A DNA stretch of 64,000 nt from Pseudomonas sp. DNDY-54. GTDB taxonomy: Bacteria > Pseudomonadota > Gammaproteobacteria > Pseudomonadales > Pseudomonadaceae. The notes beneath the pieces were generated by a model. It did not search any database and was not told the origin of the DNA. It was given only the letters and a program-made list of their open reading frames with translations. Location: positions 2,852,001-2,916,000 of the forward strand of contig NZ_CP082271.1 in assembly GCF_019880365.1 (NCBI RefSeq), written 5' to 3'. The position numbers were made by a program, and so were the translations under genes. Positions 43,845 to 52,830 of this stretch are shown here, one piece after another (positions within the stretch are counted from its first letter, which is position 1; each line of letters opens with the position of its first letter).

Positions 43845-43873
43845 TTGGACCCATTCGGACGGCTATATATAAT
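43845..43873 (+). promoter_or_regulatory. Sigma-70 promoter of ETF-QO
   Basis: TTGGAC (43845-43850) and TATAAT (43868-43873) are separated by 17 nt, near consensus. Initiation would be near 43880, about 75 nt before the start codon. The operator ends 1 nt upstream of the -35 box. Confidence 0.8.
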
Positions 43874-43954
43874 GCGGCAGCTCGGCTTGATCAGGGAAAC
43901 GATCTAGCCCTCCCTTACCTATAAAATAATCAAGCCCTGAGTAGGAGATAGCCA

Positions 43955-45610
43955 ATGGAACGCGAATACATGGAATTCGACGTAGTCATCGTCGGCGCCG
44001 GCCCCGCGGGCCTGTCCGCTGCCTGCCGGCTGAAGCAGCGTGCCTCCGATGCCGGAAAGGAAATCAGCGTCTGCGTCGTTGAGAAGGGTTCCGAAGTAGG
44101 CGCCCACATTCTATCGGGCGCCGTGTTTGAGCCGCGCGCACTGAATGAATTGTTTCCGAATTGGAAAGAACTCGAAGCGCCCTTGAACACGCCGGTCAAG
44201 CGCGACGACATCTACCTGCTCAAGAGCGCTGAAGCCGCTCGCAAGCTGCCCAACGCACTGGTCCCGAAGACCATGCATAACGAGGGCAACTATATTATTT
44301 CTCTGGGCAATCTGTGCCGCTGGCTGGCGCAGCAGGCCGAGAATCTCGGCGTCGAGATCTACCCTGGCTTCGCGGCTCAGGAAGCGCTGATCGATGAGCA
44401 GGGCGTGGTACGCGGCATCCTCACCGGCGATCTTGGCGTCGACCGTGAGGGCAATCCCAAAGAAGGCATGTACACCCCCGGCATGGAGCTGCGCGCCAAG
44501 TACACCCTTTTCGCTGAAGGCTGCCGCGGTCACATCGGCAAGCAATTGATTAATCGCTATCAGCTCAACGCCAATGTCGATCCGCAACATTACGGCATCG
44601 GTATCAAGGAGCTCTGGGACATCGACCCTTCCAAGCATGAACAAGGTTTGGTTGTGCATACCGCAGGTTGGCCTTTGAACGACGCCAACACCGGCGGCTC
44701 GTTCCTCTATCACCTCGAGAACAACCAGGTCGTGGTCGGTCTGATCGTCGACCTGTCCTACAGCAACCCGTTCCTTTCGCCGTTCGACGAGTTCCAGCGC
44801 TACAAGCATCACCCCGTGATCAAGCAATATCTCGAAGGCGGCAAACGCGTCTCCTACGGTGCGCGCGCCATCGCCAAAGGTGGCATCAACTCGCTACCGA
44901 AGATGGTATTTAACGGTGGCGCGCTGATTGGCTGCGATGCCGGCACCCTGAACTTCGCCAAGATCAAGGGCAGCCATACTGCGATGAAGTCCGGCATGCT
45001 GGCTGCAGAAGCGGTAGCAGATGCGTTGTTCGCCGGCCGTGAGGGTGGTGACGAACTGACCGGTTACGAAGAGGGCTTCAAGTCAAGCTGGCTTTACGAA
45101 GAGCTGTACGCCAGCCGGAACTTCGGCGCGGCGATTCACAAGTGGGGCGCAGTTAAAGGCGGTGCGTTCAACTTCATCGATCAGAACATCTTTGGCGGCA
45201 AGATTCCGTTTACGCTGCACGATACCAAGCCGGATTATGCCTGCCTGAAAACGGCAGCCGAGTCGACGAAAATCGATTACCCCAAGCCTGACGGCAAGCT
45301 CAGCTTCGACAAGCTCAGTTCGGTATTCCTCTCAAATACCAACCACGAAGAAGAACAGCCGGTCCATCTCAAGCTGGCCGATCCGAGCATTCCGATTGAG
45401 AAAAATCTGCCGATGTACGACGAGCCGGCCCAGCGCTATTGCCCGGCTGGCGTCTACGAGGTAGTCGAGAACGACGATGGCAGCAAGCGCTTCCAAATCA
45501 ACGCGCAGAACTGCGTGCATTGCAAAACATGCGACATCAAGGACCCCGCGCAGAACATCACCTGGGTAGCGCCCGAGGGCACAGGCGGGCCCAACTACCC
45601 CAACATGTAA
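43955..45610 (+). CDS. Electron transfer flavoprotein-ubiquinone oxidoreductase
   Basis: This 551-residue membrane-associated enzyme passes electrons from ETF to ubiquinone. The N-terminal FAD motif is VVIVGAGPAGLSAACRLK (about 9-26); SGAVFEP and GCRGHIGKQL follow. The C-terminal 4Fe-4S domain has cysteines in RYCPAG and NCVHCKTCDI, giving all four ligands. AGGAG precedes the ATG. It completes the ETF pathway with the divergent etfBA genes. Confidence 0.98.
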   Translation: MEREYMEFDVVIVGAGPAGLSAACRLKQRASDAGKEISVCVVEKGSEVGAHILSGAVFEPRALNELFPNWKELEAPLNTPVKRDDIYLLKSAEAARKLPNALVPKTMHNEGNYIISLGNLCRWLAQQAENLGVEIYPGFAAQEALIDEQGVVRGILTGDLGVDREGNPKEGMYTPGMELRAKYTLFAEGCRGHIGKQLINRYQLNANVDPQHYGIGIKELWDIDPSKHEQGLVVHTAGWPLNDANTGGSFLYHLENNQVVVGLIVDLSYSNPFLSPFDEFQRYKHHPVIKQYLEGGKRVSYGARAIAKGGINSLPKMVFNGGALIGCDAGTLNFAKIKGSHTAMKSGMLAAEAVADALFAGREGGDELTGYEEGFKSSWLYEELYASRNFGAAIHKWGAVKGGAFNFIDQNIFGGKIPFTLHDTKPDYACLKTAAESTKIDYPKPDGKLSFDKLSSVFLSNTNHEEEQPVHLKLADPSIPIEKNLPMYDEPAQRYCPAGVYEVVENDDGSKRFQINAQNCVHCKTCDIKDPAQNITWVAPEGTGGPNYPNM

Positions 45611-45616
45611 GAATAG

Positions 45617-45641
45617 AAAAGGCTCCCTCGGGAGCCTTTTT
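45617..45641. terminator. Intrinsic terminator after ETF-QO
   Basis: GGCTCCC (45621-45627) and GGGAGCC (45630-45636) form a tight stem with A-run before and T-run after (45637-45641). It lies 10 nt after the stop and can terminate the convergent DUF1285 gene side as well. Confidence 0.92.
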
Positions 45642-45693
45642 CATGTCTGCCGCGTCAATAGCCGCTGCGACGCAGCGCCTCATCTCGTTCTGG

Positions 45694-46260
45694 TTATTCG
45701 GTACGGCCGATCGGGAAATATTCGCCTCGGCTCCAGACACCCAGCCAATCGACGCCATCTATTTTTCGCGGCACCGCTAGCTCGACCAGTTGATAGAAAA
45801 CGTTGCGATGAATAAGCGCTTCAAGGTTGGCGCGCACATGCACATAGGGCGCTGGCTCCTGGCTCTCAGGATTGAGCTCAACCCGCATCGGATGCTCGCC
45901 CCCAGCTTCACTTTCGTCACCCACGTTAGTGATGAAGCGGAGTACCTGGTCTTCGCCCCCCCCCTCTACCACTAGCTCAACCGCCACGAAGGGCGCGTCA
46001 TCGACTTTGATGCCCACCTTCTCTACCGGAGTCACCAGAAAATAATCGTCGCCGTCTCGCCGAATGACCGTGGAAAACAGGCGAACCATGGCCGGCCGCC
46101 CTATCGGCGTGCCCATGTAGAACCAACTGCCGTCGCGAGCGATTCGCATATCCAGATCACCACAGAACGGAGGATTCCACAGGTGCACCGGGGGCAAGCC
46201 CCTTTTCTCAGCTCTCGGAATTTGACCCAGCAGGTCCGCAGCTTTACCAGAATCGCTCAT
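45694..46260 (-). CDS. DUF1285 family protein
   Basis: This 188-residue protein carries the DUF1285 pattern: PPVHLWNPPFCGDLDMRI near the N-terminus, GSWFYMGTPIGRPAMVRLFS and DYFLVTPVEKVGI. No signal peptide is present. The function is unknown. It lies 9 nt after the DUF4823 lipoprotein gene and ends before the ETF-QO terminator. Confidence 0.9.
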   Translation of the reverse strand: MSDSGKAADLLGQIPRAEKRGLPPVHLWNPPFCGDLDMRIARDGSWFYMGTPIGRPAMVRLFSTVIRRDGDDYFLVTPVEKVGIKVDDAPFVAVELVVEGGGEDQVLRFITNVGDESEAGGEHPMRVELNPESQEPAPYVHVRANLEALIHRNVFYQLVELAVPRKIDGVDWLGVWSRGEYFPIGRTE

Positions 46261-46269
46261 GTGTGCTCC

Positions 46270-46872
46270 TCAACGGCTAAGGCCTGTCAGGCGCTGGGCA
46301 TAGTTGCGCAAGGGCGGTCCTAGCAGCACCTGAGGCGTCGCGTCATATATATTCAGCAGCCCACCCCGGCTGCGGATTCTTGCTGTATCGACCAGATAGC
46401 GATTCCCGGTCTCGATCAGCATCAACTGAACCACGCTGGTATCGACGCCCAGACGATCAAGCGCTCGCTGATCGTTGAGCTCGTCGAAACTGCCGATGCG
46501 GTCGTCAGCAGCAGCAAACCGCGTATACAGCAAGTAATGGGCACCGATAGATGCCGCCTGGTTCAACGCTTCTTCCAACCCAGCCGGCTCCGGAGCGCGC
46601 CGTACGAGCGGAAAATACTCAACGAATCCCTTAAAAGCTTCTTCGGCCACCACGTTCGGCCTTGGATAGGCGTCACCGGGCGGGACGAAGTGGCCTTGGG
46701 CAATATAGATGAATGAATCTGGCTGTAACCGCCAGGAGGCGGACCTTACGGTCTCGCTGTGATCAAGAATGCCCACATCCCGCAACTGGTAGCGAGCGCC
46801 TTCGGCCATATCGCTTACCTTCATACACCCAGCCAGCACGAGAGCGGCCGCGATAAGGCTAAACGCTTTCAT
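46270..46872 (-). CDS. DUF4823 family lipoprotein
   Basis: This 200-residue protein has a signal peptide with lipobox LAGC (Cys about 16). The mature part includes GAHYLLYTRFAAADDRIGS and RSRGGLLN, as in DUF4823 proteins. The function is unknown. It is probably cotranscribed with the DUF1285 gene 9 nt downstream. Confidence 0.82.
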   Translation of the reverse strand: MKAFSLIAAALVLAGCMKVSDMAEGARYQLRDVGILDHSETVRSASWRLQPDSFIYIAQGHFVPPGDAYPRPNVVAEEAFKGFVEYFPLVRRAPEPAGLEEALNQAASIGAHYLLYTRFAAADDRIGSFDELNDQRALDRLGVDTSVVQLMLIETGNRYLVDTARIRSRGGLLNIYDATPQVLLGPPLRNYAQRLTGLSR

Positions 46873-46951
46873 CTTCTGCTCCTACAACTGACGGAAAACC
46901 GACGAATAGCGAAGCAATGCAGCAAACACGCCAGTTGTGACCCAGGTTGAC

Positions 46952-47842
46952 TCAAAGACCGCGCTGCCACTCTTGGCGCAACGGCGAGCCTTGCGGGTTC
47001 TCGATAGCGCGACGAATATATGCCAGCAATCCCGCCTTGTCCTGTCCAAGCACCCCTTTCAGTGCGAGGTAATTTGACGCATGGTCGCTGCGGAACACCG
47101 TGCTTTTCAACTCCAGTGATTCCAATAACATTTCGAGTTCGGCGAGTAGCGATTGCTGGTCGAGCGGCTCGAAATCCGTGAACCCTTCACGGAAGCGCCC
47201 ATCCCCATCAGGAAAACTAACGACAAGTGTAGAAAGGTACTCCGGTTGTGTCTGGTTCATCAGCCGCGCTGAGTTCTGCGCGTGTTGCTTGCTGAGCGCC
47301 TCACCACCGAGACCGTTTAGAATCATCACCGAACGGGTGATGCCCGCTTGCTGAAGCTTGACTAGCGCGCTTCTCGTGGATTCGTAGGTCTCGCCTTTGT
47401 TAACGCGCGCCAAGACCTCGTCGTCACCTGACTCGGCACCGACATAGACCAATTTAAGTCCGGCATCGGCCAGCTCTTTCAGCTCGTCGACGGATTTCTT
47501 GCGCAGGTTTCGCGGCAGACAATAGCTCGCCACCCGCTCAACCTCCGGCATATGTTCACGAAGGTGGCGGAGTATCGTGAGCAGCCGATGGGTGGGTAGT
47601 ACCAAAGCATCACCATCTGCCAGGAATACACGCTGAACGATAAGTCGTTCGCCGCATCGGCGTATTTCATCGAGCACCTCAGCTTCATCGCGGGCCCGAA
47701 ATTTCTTCTGCGGCTGGGTATACATCTCGCAGAAGCGGCAGTTGTTCCAGGAACAGCCGTTGGTGACAGGGAGGATGAGCGAATTGGCTTCGCTCGGCGG
47801 ACGGAATACCGGCTCGATATAGCGGATGGGAAAGGTGTCCAT
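46952..47842 (-). CDS. Radical SAM protein
   Basis: This 296-residue enzyme has the cluster motif GCSWNNCRFCEMY (about residues 30-42), a C-X4-C-X2-C spacing rather than the commoner C-X3-C-X2-C, seen in one radical SAM subfamily. FLADGDALVLPTHRLL and VYVGAESGDDEVL are typical SAM-barrel segments. The reaction is unknown. ATG 47842 has AGGAG 9 nt upstream; a start ten codons earlier is also open. Confidence 0.88.
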   Translation of the reverse strand: MDTFPIRYIEPVFRPPSEANSLILPVTNGCSWNNCRFCEMYTQPQKKFRARDEAEVLDEIRRCGERLIVQRVFLADGDALVLPTHRLLTILRHLREHMPEVERVASYCLPRNLRKKSVDELKELADAGLKLVYVGAESGDDEVLARVNKGETYESTRSALVKLQQAGITRSVMILNGLGGEALSKQHAQNSARLMNQTQPEYLSTLVVSFPDGDGRFREGFTDFEPLDQQSLLAELEMLLESLELKSTVFRSDHASNYLALKGVLGQDKAGLLAYIRRAIENPQGSPLRQEWQRGL

Positions 47843-47893
47843 CGGGTGTGGCTCCTGTTCGCCAGGCAGCAATCGTCACCCAGCAGCGGGTGG

Positions 47894-48514
47894 CTAATCG
47901 CGCTTGCGCTTGTTGCCCATGCGCACGCCAATGTCCATCAGAAATTGGAAAAAACCTTCCTGATCTTCCAGGACGTTGCTCCAGAACGGCGAGTGATAAA
48001 GCGCTACTGCGCCGTGCACGAGCGCCCATGCTGCGCAATAGTGGAAGTACGGGGGCACGTCTTCCAGCTTGCCTTCGGAGATGCGCCCCTTGATCAACAG
48101 CGTCAGGTGCTCGAAGTTCGATGCGCGAATACGGTGAAGCTCTTCGACCATATCGGGAACCTGATTGCCTTTGACGACCTTTTCTTCAAGTCGATCGAAC
48201 AGACGATAGCGCTGAGGATCGCGCATGCGAAACTCGAAATAGGCGCGCGACAACGCCTCTTTGTCTTGATCAAGACTGGGCGAATGCAAAATCTCGTTCA
48301 GATCCCGCTCGTAATCGAGCATGAGCCGGAGGTAAATCTCCGCTTTGGATTTGAAGTGCTTATAGATGGTGCCTTTGCCGATGCCGACCATGTCGGCGAT
48401 CATCTCGACGGTAACGCTGTCCTCTCCCTGATCAAGAAACAGCTGGAGCGCGGTATCGAGAATCTCTTGCTCGCGACGGCGAAATTCGCGGACCTTCCGG
48501 GGTTCATTTTGCAT
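47894..48514 (-). CDS. TetR-family transcription regulator
   Basis: This 206-residue repressor-type protein has a basic N-terminus and the TetR helix-turn-helix TVEMIADMVGIGKGTIYKHF (about 36-55). The C-terminal ligand domain contains RYRLFDRLEEKV and FHYCAAWALVHGAVALYH. It diverges from the class V aminotransferase gene over about 70 nt and likely controls itself or that gene; the ligand is unknown. Confidence 0.92.
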   Translation of the reverse strand: MQNEPRKVREFRRREQEILDTALQLFLDQGEDSVTVEMIADMVGIGKGTIYKHFKSKAEIYLRLMLDYERDLNEILHSPSLDQDKEALSRAYFEFRMRDPQRYRLFDRLEEKVVKGNQVPDMVEELHRIRASNFEHLTLLIKGRISEGKLEDVPPYFHYCAAWALVHGAVALYHSPFWSNVLEDQEGFFQFLMDIGVRMGNKRKRD

Positions 48515-48585
48515 ATGAGGCTGCGGCGTGGAATTGAAGCAGATGATTATGCCTATCTAGTCAGAAAATGCACGGAACATTGCCC

Positions 48586-49719
48586 ATGAGTACATTGAAT
48601 GACGAATTCCCACAAATCGATGGATTGCGATACCTGAACCATGCAGCCGTTGCGCCATGGCCTCGTCGCGCGACCGAAGCAGTGGCCGCCTTCGCGCAGC
48701 AGAACATGACGCTCGGAGCCCGTGATTACCCCCAGTGGCTCGCGGTTGAAACCAGACTGAGGGCACGTTTAACGCGCATGCTAAATGCGCCGACATCAGC
48801 GGACATCGCGTTGGTCAAGAACACTTCCGAGGCGCTGTCTTTCGTGGCATTCGGTCTTGACTGGAAACCGGGCGACCAGATCGTTATCAGCGACGAAGAA
48901 TTTCCATCCAACCGCGTCGTTTGGGAGGCCTTGCAACCCAATGGGGTGGAGGTGATCCAGGTCAGCCTCAAGGGCGACGACCCCGAAGGCGCGCTGCTAG
49001 CCGCCTGCGGACCAAAGGTGCGCCTGATGGCTATCAGTGCCGTTCAGTACGCCAGCGGCCTGCGCCTCGACCTGCGTCGGCTTGGGGAGGGATGCGAAGA
49101 ACGCGGCGTGCTGTTGTGCATCGATGCCATTCAACAGCTTGGCGCAATGCCTTTTGATGTTCAGCAATACCGATGTGCATTCGCCATGGCCGATGGACAC
49201 AAATGGCTGCTAGGACCCGAAGGACTCGGCGTGTTTTATTGTCGGAGCGATCTGCGGCCGACATTGAAGCTACATGAGTACGGCTGGCATATGCTTGAGC
49301 ACGCCGGCGACTACGATCGGACCGACTGGCAACCAGCCCGCAGCGCACGTCGATTCGAGTGCGGGAGTCCAAACCTGCTTGGCGCGATGGCACTAGAAGC
49401 AAGTCTGTCGCTATTGGAAGAAGTCGGCATGACGGAGGTGGGCCAGGCACTGGCCCAACGCCTCGATCAGCTGCAAGAGGGACTATCGGCCATGCCTGGC
49501 GTCAGGCTGCTGAGCCCGACGGACCCGGTCCGACGAGCCGGCATCATGACATTCACACTAGACGGGGTGGATAACGCTGACTTGTTCGAGCGGCTCAAGG
49601 CCGAGCAGATCGTCTGCGCCCTCCGTGGCGGCGGCGTGAGGCTGTCACCTCACTTCTATACCCGACCAGACGTGATCGAACAAACATTGACCGTGATCCG
49701 TAGGTTGGTTGCAAAGTGA
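48586..49719 (+). CDS. Class V aminotransferase family PLP enzyme
   Basis: This 377-residue protein of the cysteine desulfurase/SufS-like fold begins LRYLNHAAVAPWP and has the PLP lysine in ADGHKWLLGPEGLG. KNTSEALSFVAFGLDWKPGD and ISDEEFPSN are the cofactor-binding stretches. No active-site desulfurase cysteine is obvious, so the reaction is uncertain. ATG 48586 (MSTLNDEFP) is chosen over one six codons upstream; neither has a strong ribosome-binding site. Confidence 0.88.
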   Translation: MSTLNDEFPQIDGLRYLNHAAVAPWPRRATEAVAAFAQQNMTLGARDYPQWLAVETRLRARLTRMLNAPTSADIALVKNTSEALSFVAFGLDWKPGDQIVISDEEFPSNRVVWEALQPNGVEVIQVSLKGDDPEGALLAACGPKVRLMAISAVQYASGLRLDLRRLGEGCEERGVLLCIDAIQQLGAMPFDVQQYRCAFAMADGHKWLLGPEGLGVFYCRSDLRPTLKLHEYGWHMLEHAGDYDRTDWQPARSARRFECGSPNLLGAMALEASLSLLEEVGMTEVGQALAQRLDQLQEGLSAMPGVRLLSPTDPVRRAGIMTFTLDGVDNADLFERLKAEQIVCALRGGGVRLSPHFYTRPDVIEQTLTVIRRLVAK

Positions 49720-49885
49720 GCGATCAACCGCCGTCCAACTATTCCAAATCCGTTTTAAAAACGATGCGATTCTGCCGGCAGATTTGTCCATCCGGGCCAA
49801 TACTTCAGGCACTGGCCGCGCAACCCCCCAATGCTCGGCCAGCTGAGGGAGCGAGGAACGTGACCTCATACTCCTAATGGTCTTG

Positions 49886-49917
49886 ACCCGGCTCCTAGCG
49901 AGGCCGGGTTTTTTTTG
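49886..49917 (+). terminator. Intrinsic terminator downstream of the class V aminotransferase gene
   Basis: ACCCGGC (49886-49892) and GCCGGGT (49903-49909) form a stem with a 10-nt loop, followed by a run of T to 49916. It ends 197 nt beyond the stop, leaving a leader-like 166-nt gene-free stretch (49720-49885) that could belong to a small RNA or a long 3' untranslated region. Confidence 0.88.
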
Positions 49918-49939
49918 CCCGCTGCTGAAGGCTGGTAAA

Positions 49940-51337
49940 TCAGGCCTGACGAGTCCGCCGGCTAAACACACGGACCTGGAAACAAATCCAGATGAATAGC
50001 GCCCAGAACGGTATGGCTATGATCGAGGTGCGCAACCCGGGCATGGACAGCATGATCACCGCTATCAGCGCCACGAAGGCCAGACATAGGTAGTTACTGA
50101 ACGGATACCAGAAGGCTTTGAATGAAGGCTCGACACGCTGCGCGGTCATCGCTTTGCGAAACTTGAGGTGCGCGAGACTGATCATCGCCCAGTTAATCAA
50201 AAGCGCCGCGACTACCAGCGACATGAGCAGCTCAAGCGCATTCTGAGGCAAGAGATAGTTGACCAGCACGCAGAGCATCGTCACCAGTGCCGACAGAGCG
50301 ATTGCCAACACAGGCACCCCGCGGCGGTTAACCGACATCAGCACCTTAGGTGCATCGCCCTGCTCGGCCAAGCCATACAGCATCCGGCTGTTGCAATACA
50401 CACCGCTGTTGTAAACCGATAGCGCTGCAGTCAACACCACGAAGTTGAGAATGTGCGCTGCGGTATCGCTACCAATCAGCGAAAAGATCTGCACGAACGG
50501 GCTACCGCTGTACGGGTCACCGGCGGCACCGAGGGTCGCCAGCAAGCTGTCCCAGGGATACAAGGCAAGCAGGACGCTCAGCGCACCGATGTAGAAAATA
50601 AGTATGCGGTAAACCACCTGGTTGATCGCCTTCGGAATCACGGTTTTCGGGTCTGCCGCTTCGGCGGCAGTGATTCCTACCAGTTCAAGTCCGCCAAAGG
50701 AAAACATGATGATTGCGAGCGCCATCACCATGCCGCTGATGCCATTGGGGAAAAAACCACCATGGCTCCAGAGGTTACTGAAGCTGGCCTGGTCTCCCCC
50801 CTTTCCGCTCAAGAGCAGATACAGCCCCAGCGCAATCATCCCGATGATGGCGCCAACCTTGATGATGGCGAACCAGAACTCGGTCTCACCGAAGGTCTTT
50901 ACGTTCACCAAATTGATGAGATTAATTAACACGAAAAAGGACGCCGCGGTCACCCACGTCGGCACGTCAGGCCACCAGAATTGTACGTACTTGCCCACCG
51001 CCGTGAGCTCAGCCATCCCCACCAAGACATAGAGTACCCAGTAGTTCCAACCAGAGAGAAAACCCGCATAAGGTGCCCAATATTTATGGGCAAAATGGCT
51101 GAAAGACCCGGCGACCGGCTCTTCGACAATCATTTCTCCAAGCTGGCGCATGATCAGGAAGGCGATCAGCCCGCCGATGGCATAGCCGAGGATCATCGAC
51201 GGGCCTGCACTGCGAAGCACGCCAGCAGACCCGAGGAAAAGGCCAGTGCCGATAGCGCCCCCTAGCGCGATTAACTGGATGTGCCGATTTTTCAGACCGC
51301 GCTGAAGCGGCCCGGTATGCAGTGTCTCGCTGGACAT
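49940..51337 (-). CDS. Amino acid permease, AroP/PheP-like
   Basis: This 465-residue APC-family transporter has 12 predicted helices. Strong signatures are LKNRHIQLIALGGAIGTGLF, GYAIGGLIAFLIMRQLGEM, PVAGSFSHFAHKYW and SFGGLELVGITAAEA. The overall pattern matches aromatic amino acid permeases AroP/PheP of E. coli, so phenylalanine or other aromatic substrates are likely; specificity is unproven. Its upstream 174-nt gap to tatD probably contains the promoter. Confidence 0.9.
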   Translation of the reverse strand: MSSETLHTGPLQRGLKNRHIQLIALGGAIGTGLFLGSAGVLRSAGPSMILGYAIGGLIAFLIMRQLGEMIVEEPVAGSFSHFAHKYWAPYAGFLSGWNYWVLYVLVGMAELTAVGKYVQFWWPDVPTWVTAASFFVLINLINLVNVKTFGETEFWFAIIKVGAIIGMIALGLYLLLSGKGGDQASFSNLWSHGGFFPNGISGMVMALAIIMFSFGGLELVGITAAEAADPKTVIPKAINQVVYRILIFYIGALSVLLALYPWDSLLATLGAAGDPYSGSPFVQIFSLIGSDTAAHILNFVVLTAALSVYNSGVYCNSRMLYGLAEQGDAPKVLMSVNRRGVPVLAIALSALVTMLCVLVNYLLPQNALELLMSLVVAALLINWAMISLAHLKFRKAMTAQRVEPSFKAFWYPFSNYLCLAFVALIAVIMLSMPGLRTSIIAIPFWALFIWICFQVRVFSRRTRQA

Positions 51338-51511
51338 GCGTCACCCTATTGGTCTGCAGCTAGGAAGCGATACGGCGAATAGGATCTGTGAATGATCGAA
51401 GCCGAGCTATCTCATCGCGCATACGTGCTGGCTTTTAAGCATCTAGACGTAAGGCGGCGCGGATTGTACACGGCATCACGCGATGGCGCTTAGCACGTGC
51501 CTGCTAACCCG

Positions 51512-52309
51512 TCAGATGCACGTGTCACTCGCGACCCGGGCCAGCGGAAATAACCGCTTGAAGTTGTCGGTGGTCAGCTCTGCAAAGGTGTCAAAGTCGA
51601 CCCCTCGCAGATCCGCCAGGAATTCAGCGACTTCTCGCACGTATTGCGGCAGGTTCGGCTTACCCCTGTAAGGAATCGGAGCCAGATACGGGGAATCCGT
51701 TTCGACCAGAAGCCGGTCCGCCGGCACTCGGCGGGCTACATCCCGAAGGGCTTCAGCATTGCGGAAGGTCACGATGCCAGAGAGTGAAATGTAATAACCG
51801 AGATCCAGCGCGGCCTTGGCCATCTCCCAGTCTTCGGTGAAGCAATGCAGTACGCCAGCCTGGGGCAACGCCGCTTCGCGAAGCAGGCCCAGGGTATCGG
51901 CTCGGGCCGCACGGGTATGCACGATTACTGGCTTACCACTGAGTCGGGCTGCATCCAGATGCAGACGGAAGGACCGCTGCTGCAGCTCGGCCGCTTCGGG
52001 CTCGTAGTGATAGTCGAGACCGGTCTCGCCGATCGCCACAACCCCAGGGGCTTCCAGCTCGCGCAGCAACCAGTCCAGCGCGGGCTCGGCACCAGGCGCG
52101 AGGTCCAGTGGATGCACTCCTACTGAACAATCGACGTCTACATAACGCTTCGCAAGCGCCTTTACCGCAGCGGTGTTGTCTGCACTGACTCCAATGCACA
52201 GGAAATGCCCAACGCCCCGCTGACGCGCAGCATCAAGCGCAGCATCGAGGGAGCCATCGTGCAGAGCGAGATCGAGACGATCAAGATGGCAATGCGAGTC
52301 GACCAGCAT
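51512..52309 (-). CDS. tatD: TatD-family metal-dependent hydrolase
   Basis: This 265-residue TIM-barrel DNase/hydrolase has the metal ligands of VDSHCHLDRLD, Glu in AIGETGLDYHY, His in PVIVHTRAA and HCFTEDW, and Asp in LLVETDSPYLAP. TatD proteins act as 3'-5' exonucleases on DNA/RNA or D-aminoacyl-tRNA-related hydrolases. It follows pilZ after an intrinsic terminator, so it may be expressed partly on its own. Confidence 0.93.
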   Translation of the reverse strand: MLVDSHCHLDRLDLALHDGSLDAALDAARQRGVGHFLCIGVSADNTAAVKALAKRYVDVDCSVGVHPLDLAPGAEPALDWLLRELEAPGVVAIGETGLDYHYEPEAAELQQRSFRLHLDAARLSGKPVIVHTRAARADTLGLLREAALPQAGVLHCFTEDWEMAKAALDLGYYISLSGIVTFRNAEALRDVARRVPADRLLVETDSPYLAPIPYRGKPNLPQYVREVAEFLADLRGVDFDTFAELTTDNFKRLFPLARVASDTCI

Positions 52310-52345
52310 AAAAGTACCTGTACCGAAAACCGACCATTGTAGAGC

Positions 52346-52370
52346 AAAAAAACAGCCGCTCGGGCGGCTT
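52346..52370 (-). terminator. Intrinsic terminator between pilZ and tatD
   Basis: On the minus strand AGCCGC-CCGA-GCGGCT is followed by a run of U (A-run at 52346-52352 on plus). It is 71 nt after the pilZ stop and 37 nt before the tatD start, so it should partly end the fabF-to-pilZ transcript before tatD. Confidence 0.82.
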
Positions 52371-52440
52371 CAGGTCAGTGCGGTGTGGGTGACAATGTTT
52401 GGCGAAGCTGAAGTCCAGCGGAAGATGCCGACAGGCCGAC

Positions 52441-52797
52441 CTACATCGTGTGGGTTGGCCGATCAGATTTCATGGCGCCTGCCAGATAGGTTTCGATCTT
52501 GTTGCGAGCAGTCGAGTCACCTTCATTGAACTGCACTCCAACGCCGGCAGCTCGGTTGCCCTGCGCGCCCTTGGGCGTGATCCAGACGACCTTGCCGGCA
52601 ACTGGAATCTTTTCCGGCTCGTCCATCAGACTCAGCAGCATGAAGACTTCATCGCCGAGCTTGTAGCTCTTGTTCGTGGGAATGAACAACCCACCATGCT
52701 TGATAAAGGGCATGAACGCTGCGTAAAGCACCGATTTGTCCTTGATGGTCAAGGACAAAATACCGTTACGCGGACCAAGGTTTGCAGGCAGGCTCAT
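52441..52797 (-). CDS. pilZ: Type IV pilus assembly protein PilZ
   Basis: This 118-residue protein matches the stand-alone PilZ of type IV pilus biogenesis (GILSLTIKDKSVLYAAFMPF, GGLFIPT, AAGVGVQFNE). It lacks the usual c-di-GMP-binding RxxxR upstream of the DxSxxG position, as known for PilZ itself, which works through FimX/PilB. It lies downstream of holB. Confidence 0.95.
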   Translation of the reverse strand: MSLPANLGPRNGILSLTIKDKSVLYAAFMPFIKHGGLFIPTNKSYKLGDEVFMLLSLMDEPEKIPVAGKVVWITPKGAQGNRAAGVGVQFNEGDSTARNKIETYLAGAMKSDRPTHTM

Positions 52798-52830
52798 GCG
52801 GTATTCCTAACAACAGTTTCAAAGTGGAGT

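Larger units (their letters stand above)
43624..43954. other. Divergent etfBA / ETF-QO regulatory region
   Basis: This 331-nt region holds a PsrA-like operator (43829-43843), a near-consensus sigma-70 promoter for ETF-QO and a weaker minus-strand promoter for etfB (TAGAAT at 43810-43805 with TTTGAA at 43832-43827, spacing 16). I see no small gene in the rest. Confidence 0.75.

Noticed and set aside
49645..49971. Minus-strand 108-codon frame after the class V aminotransferase gene
   Set aside because: It spans the terminator and the ends of two real genes and has no start signal or domain.
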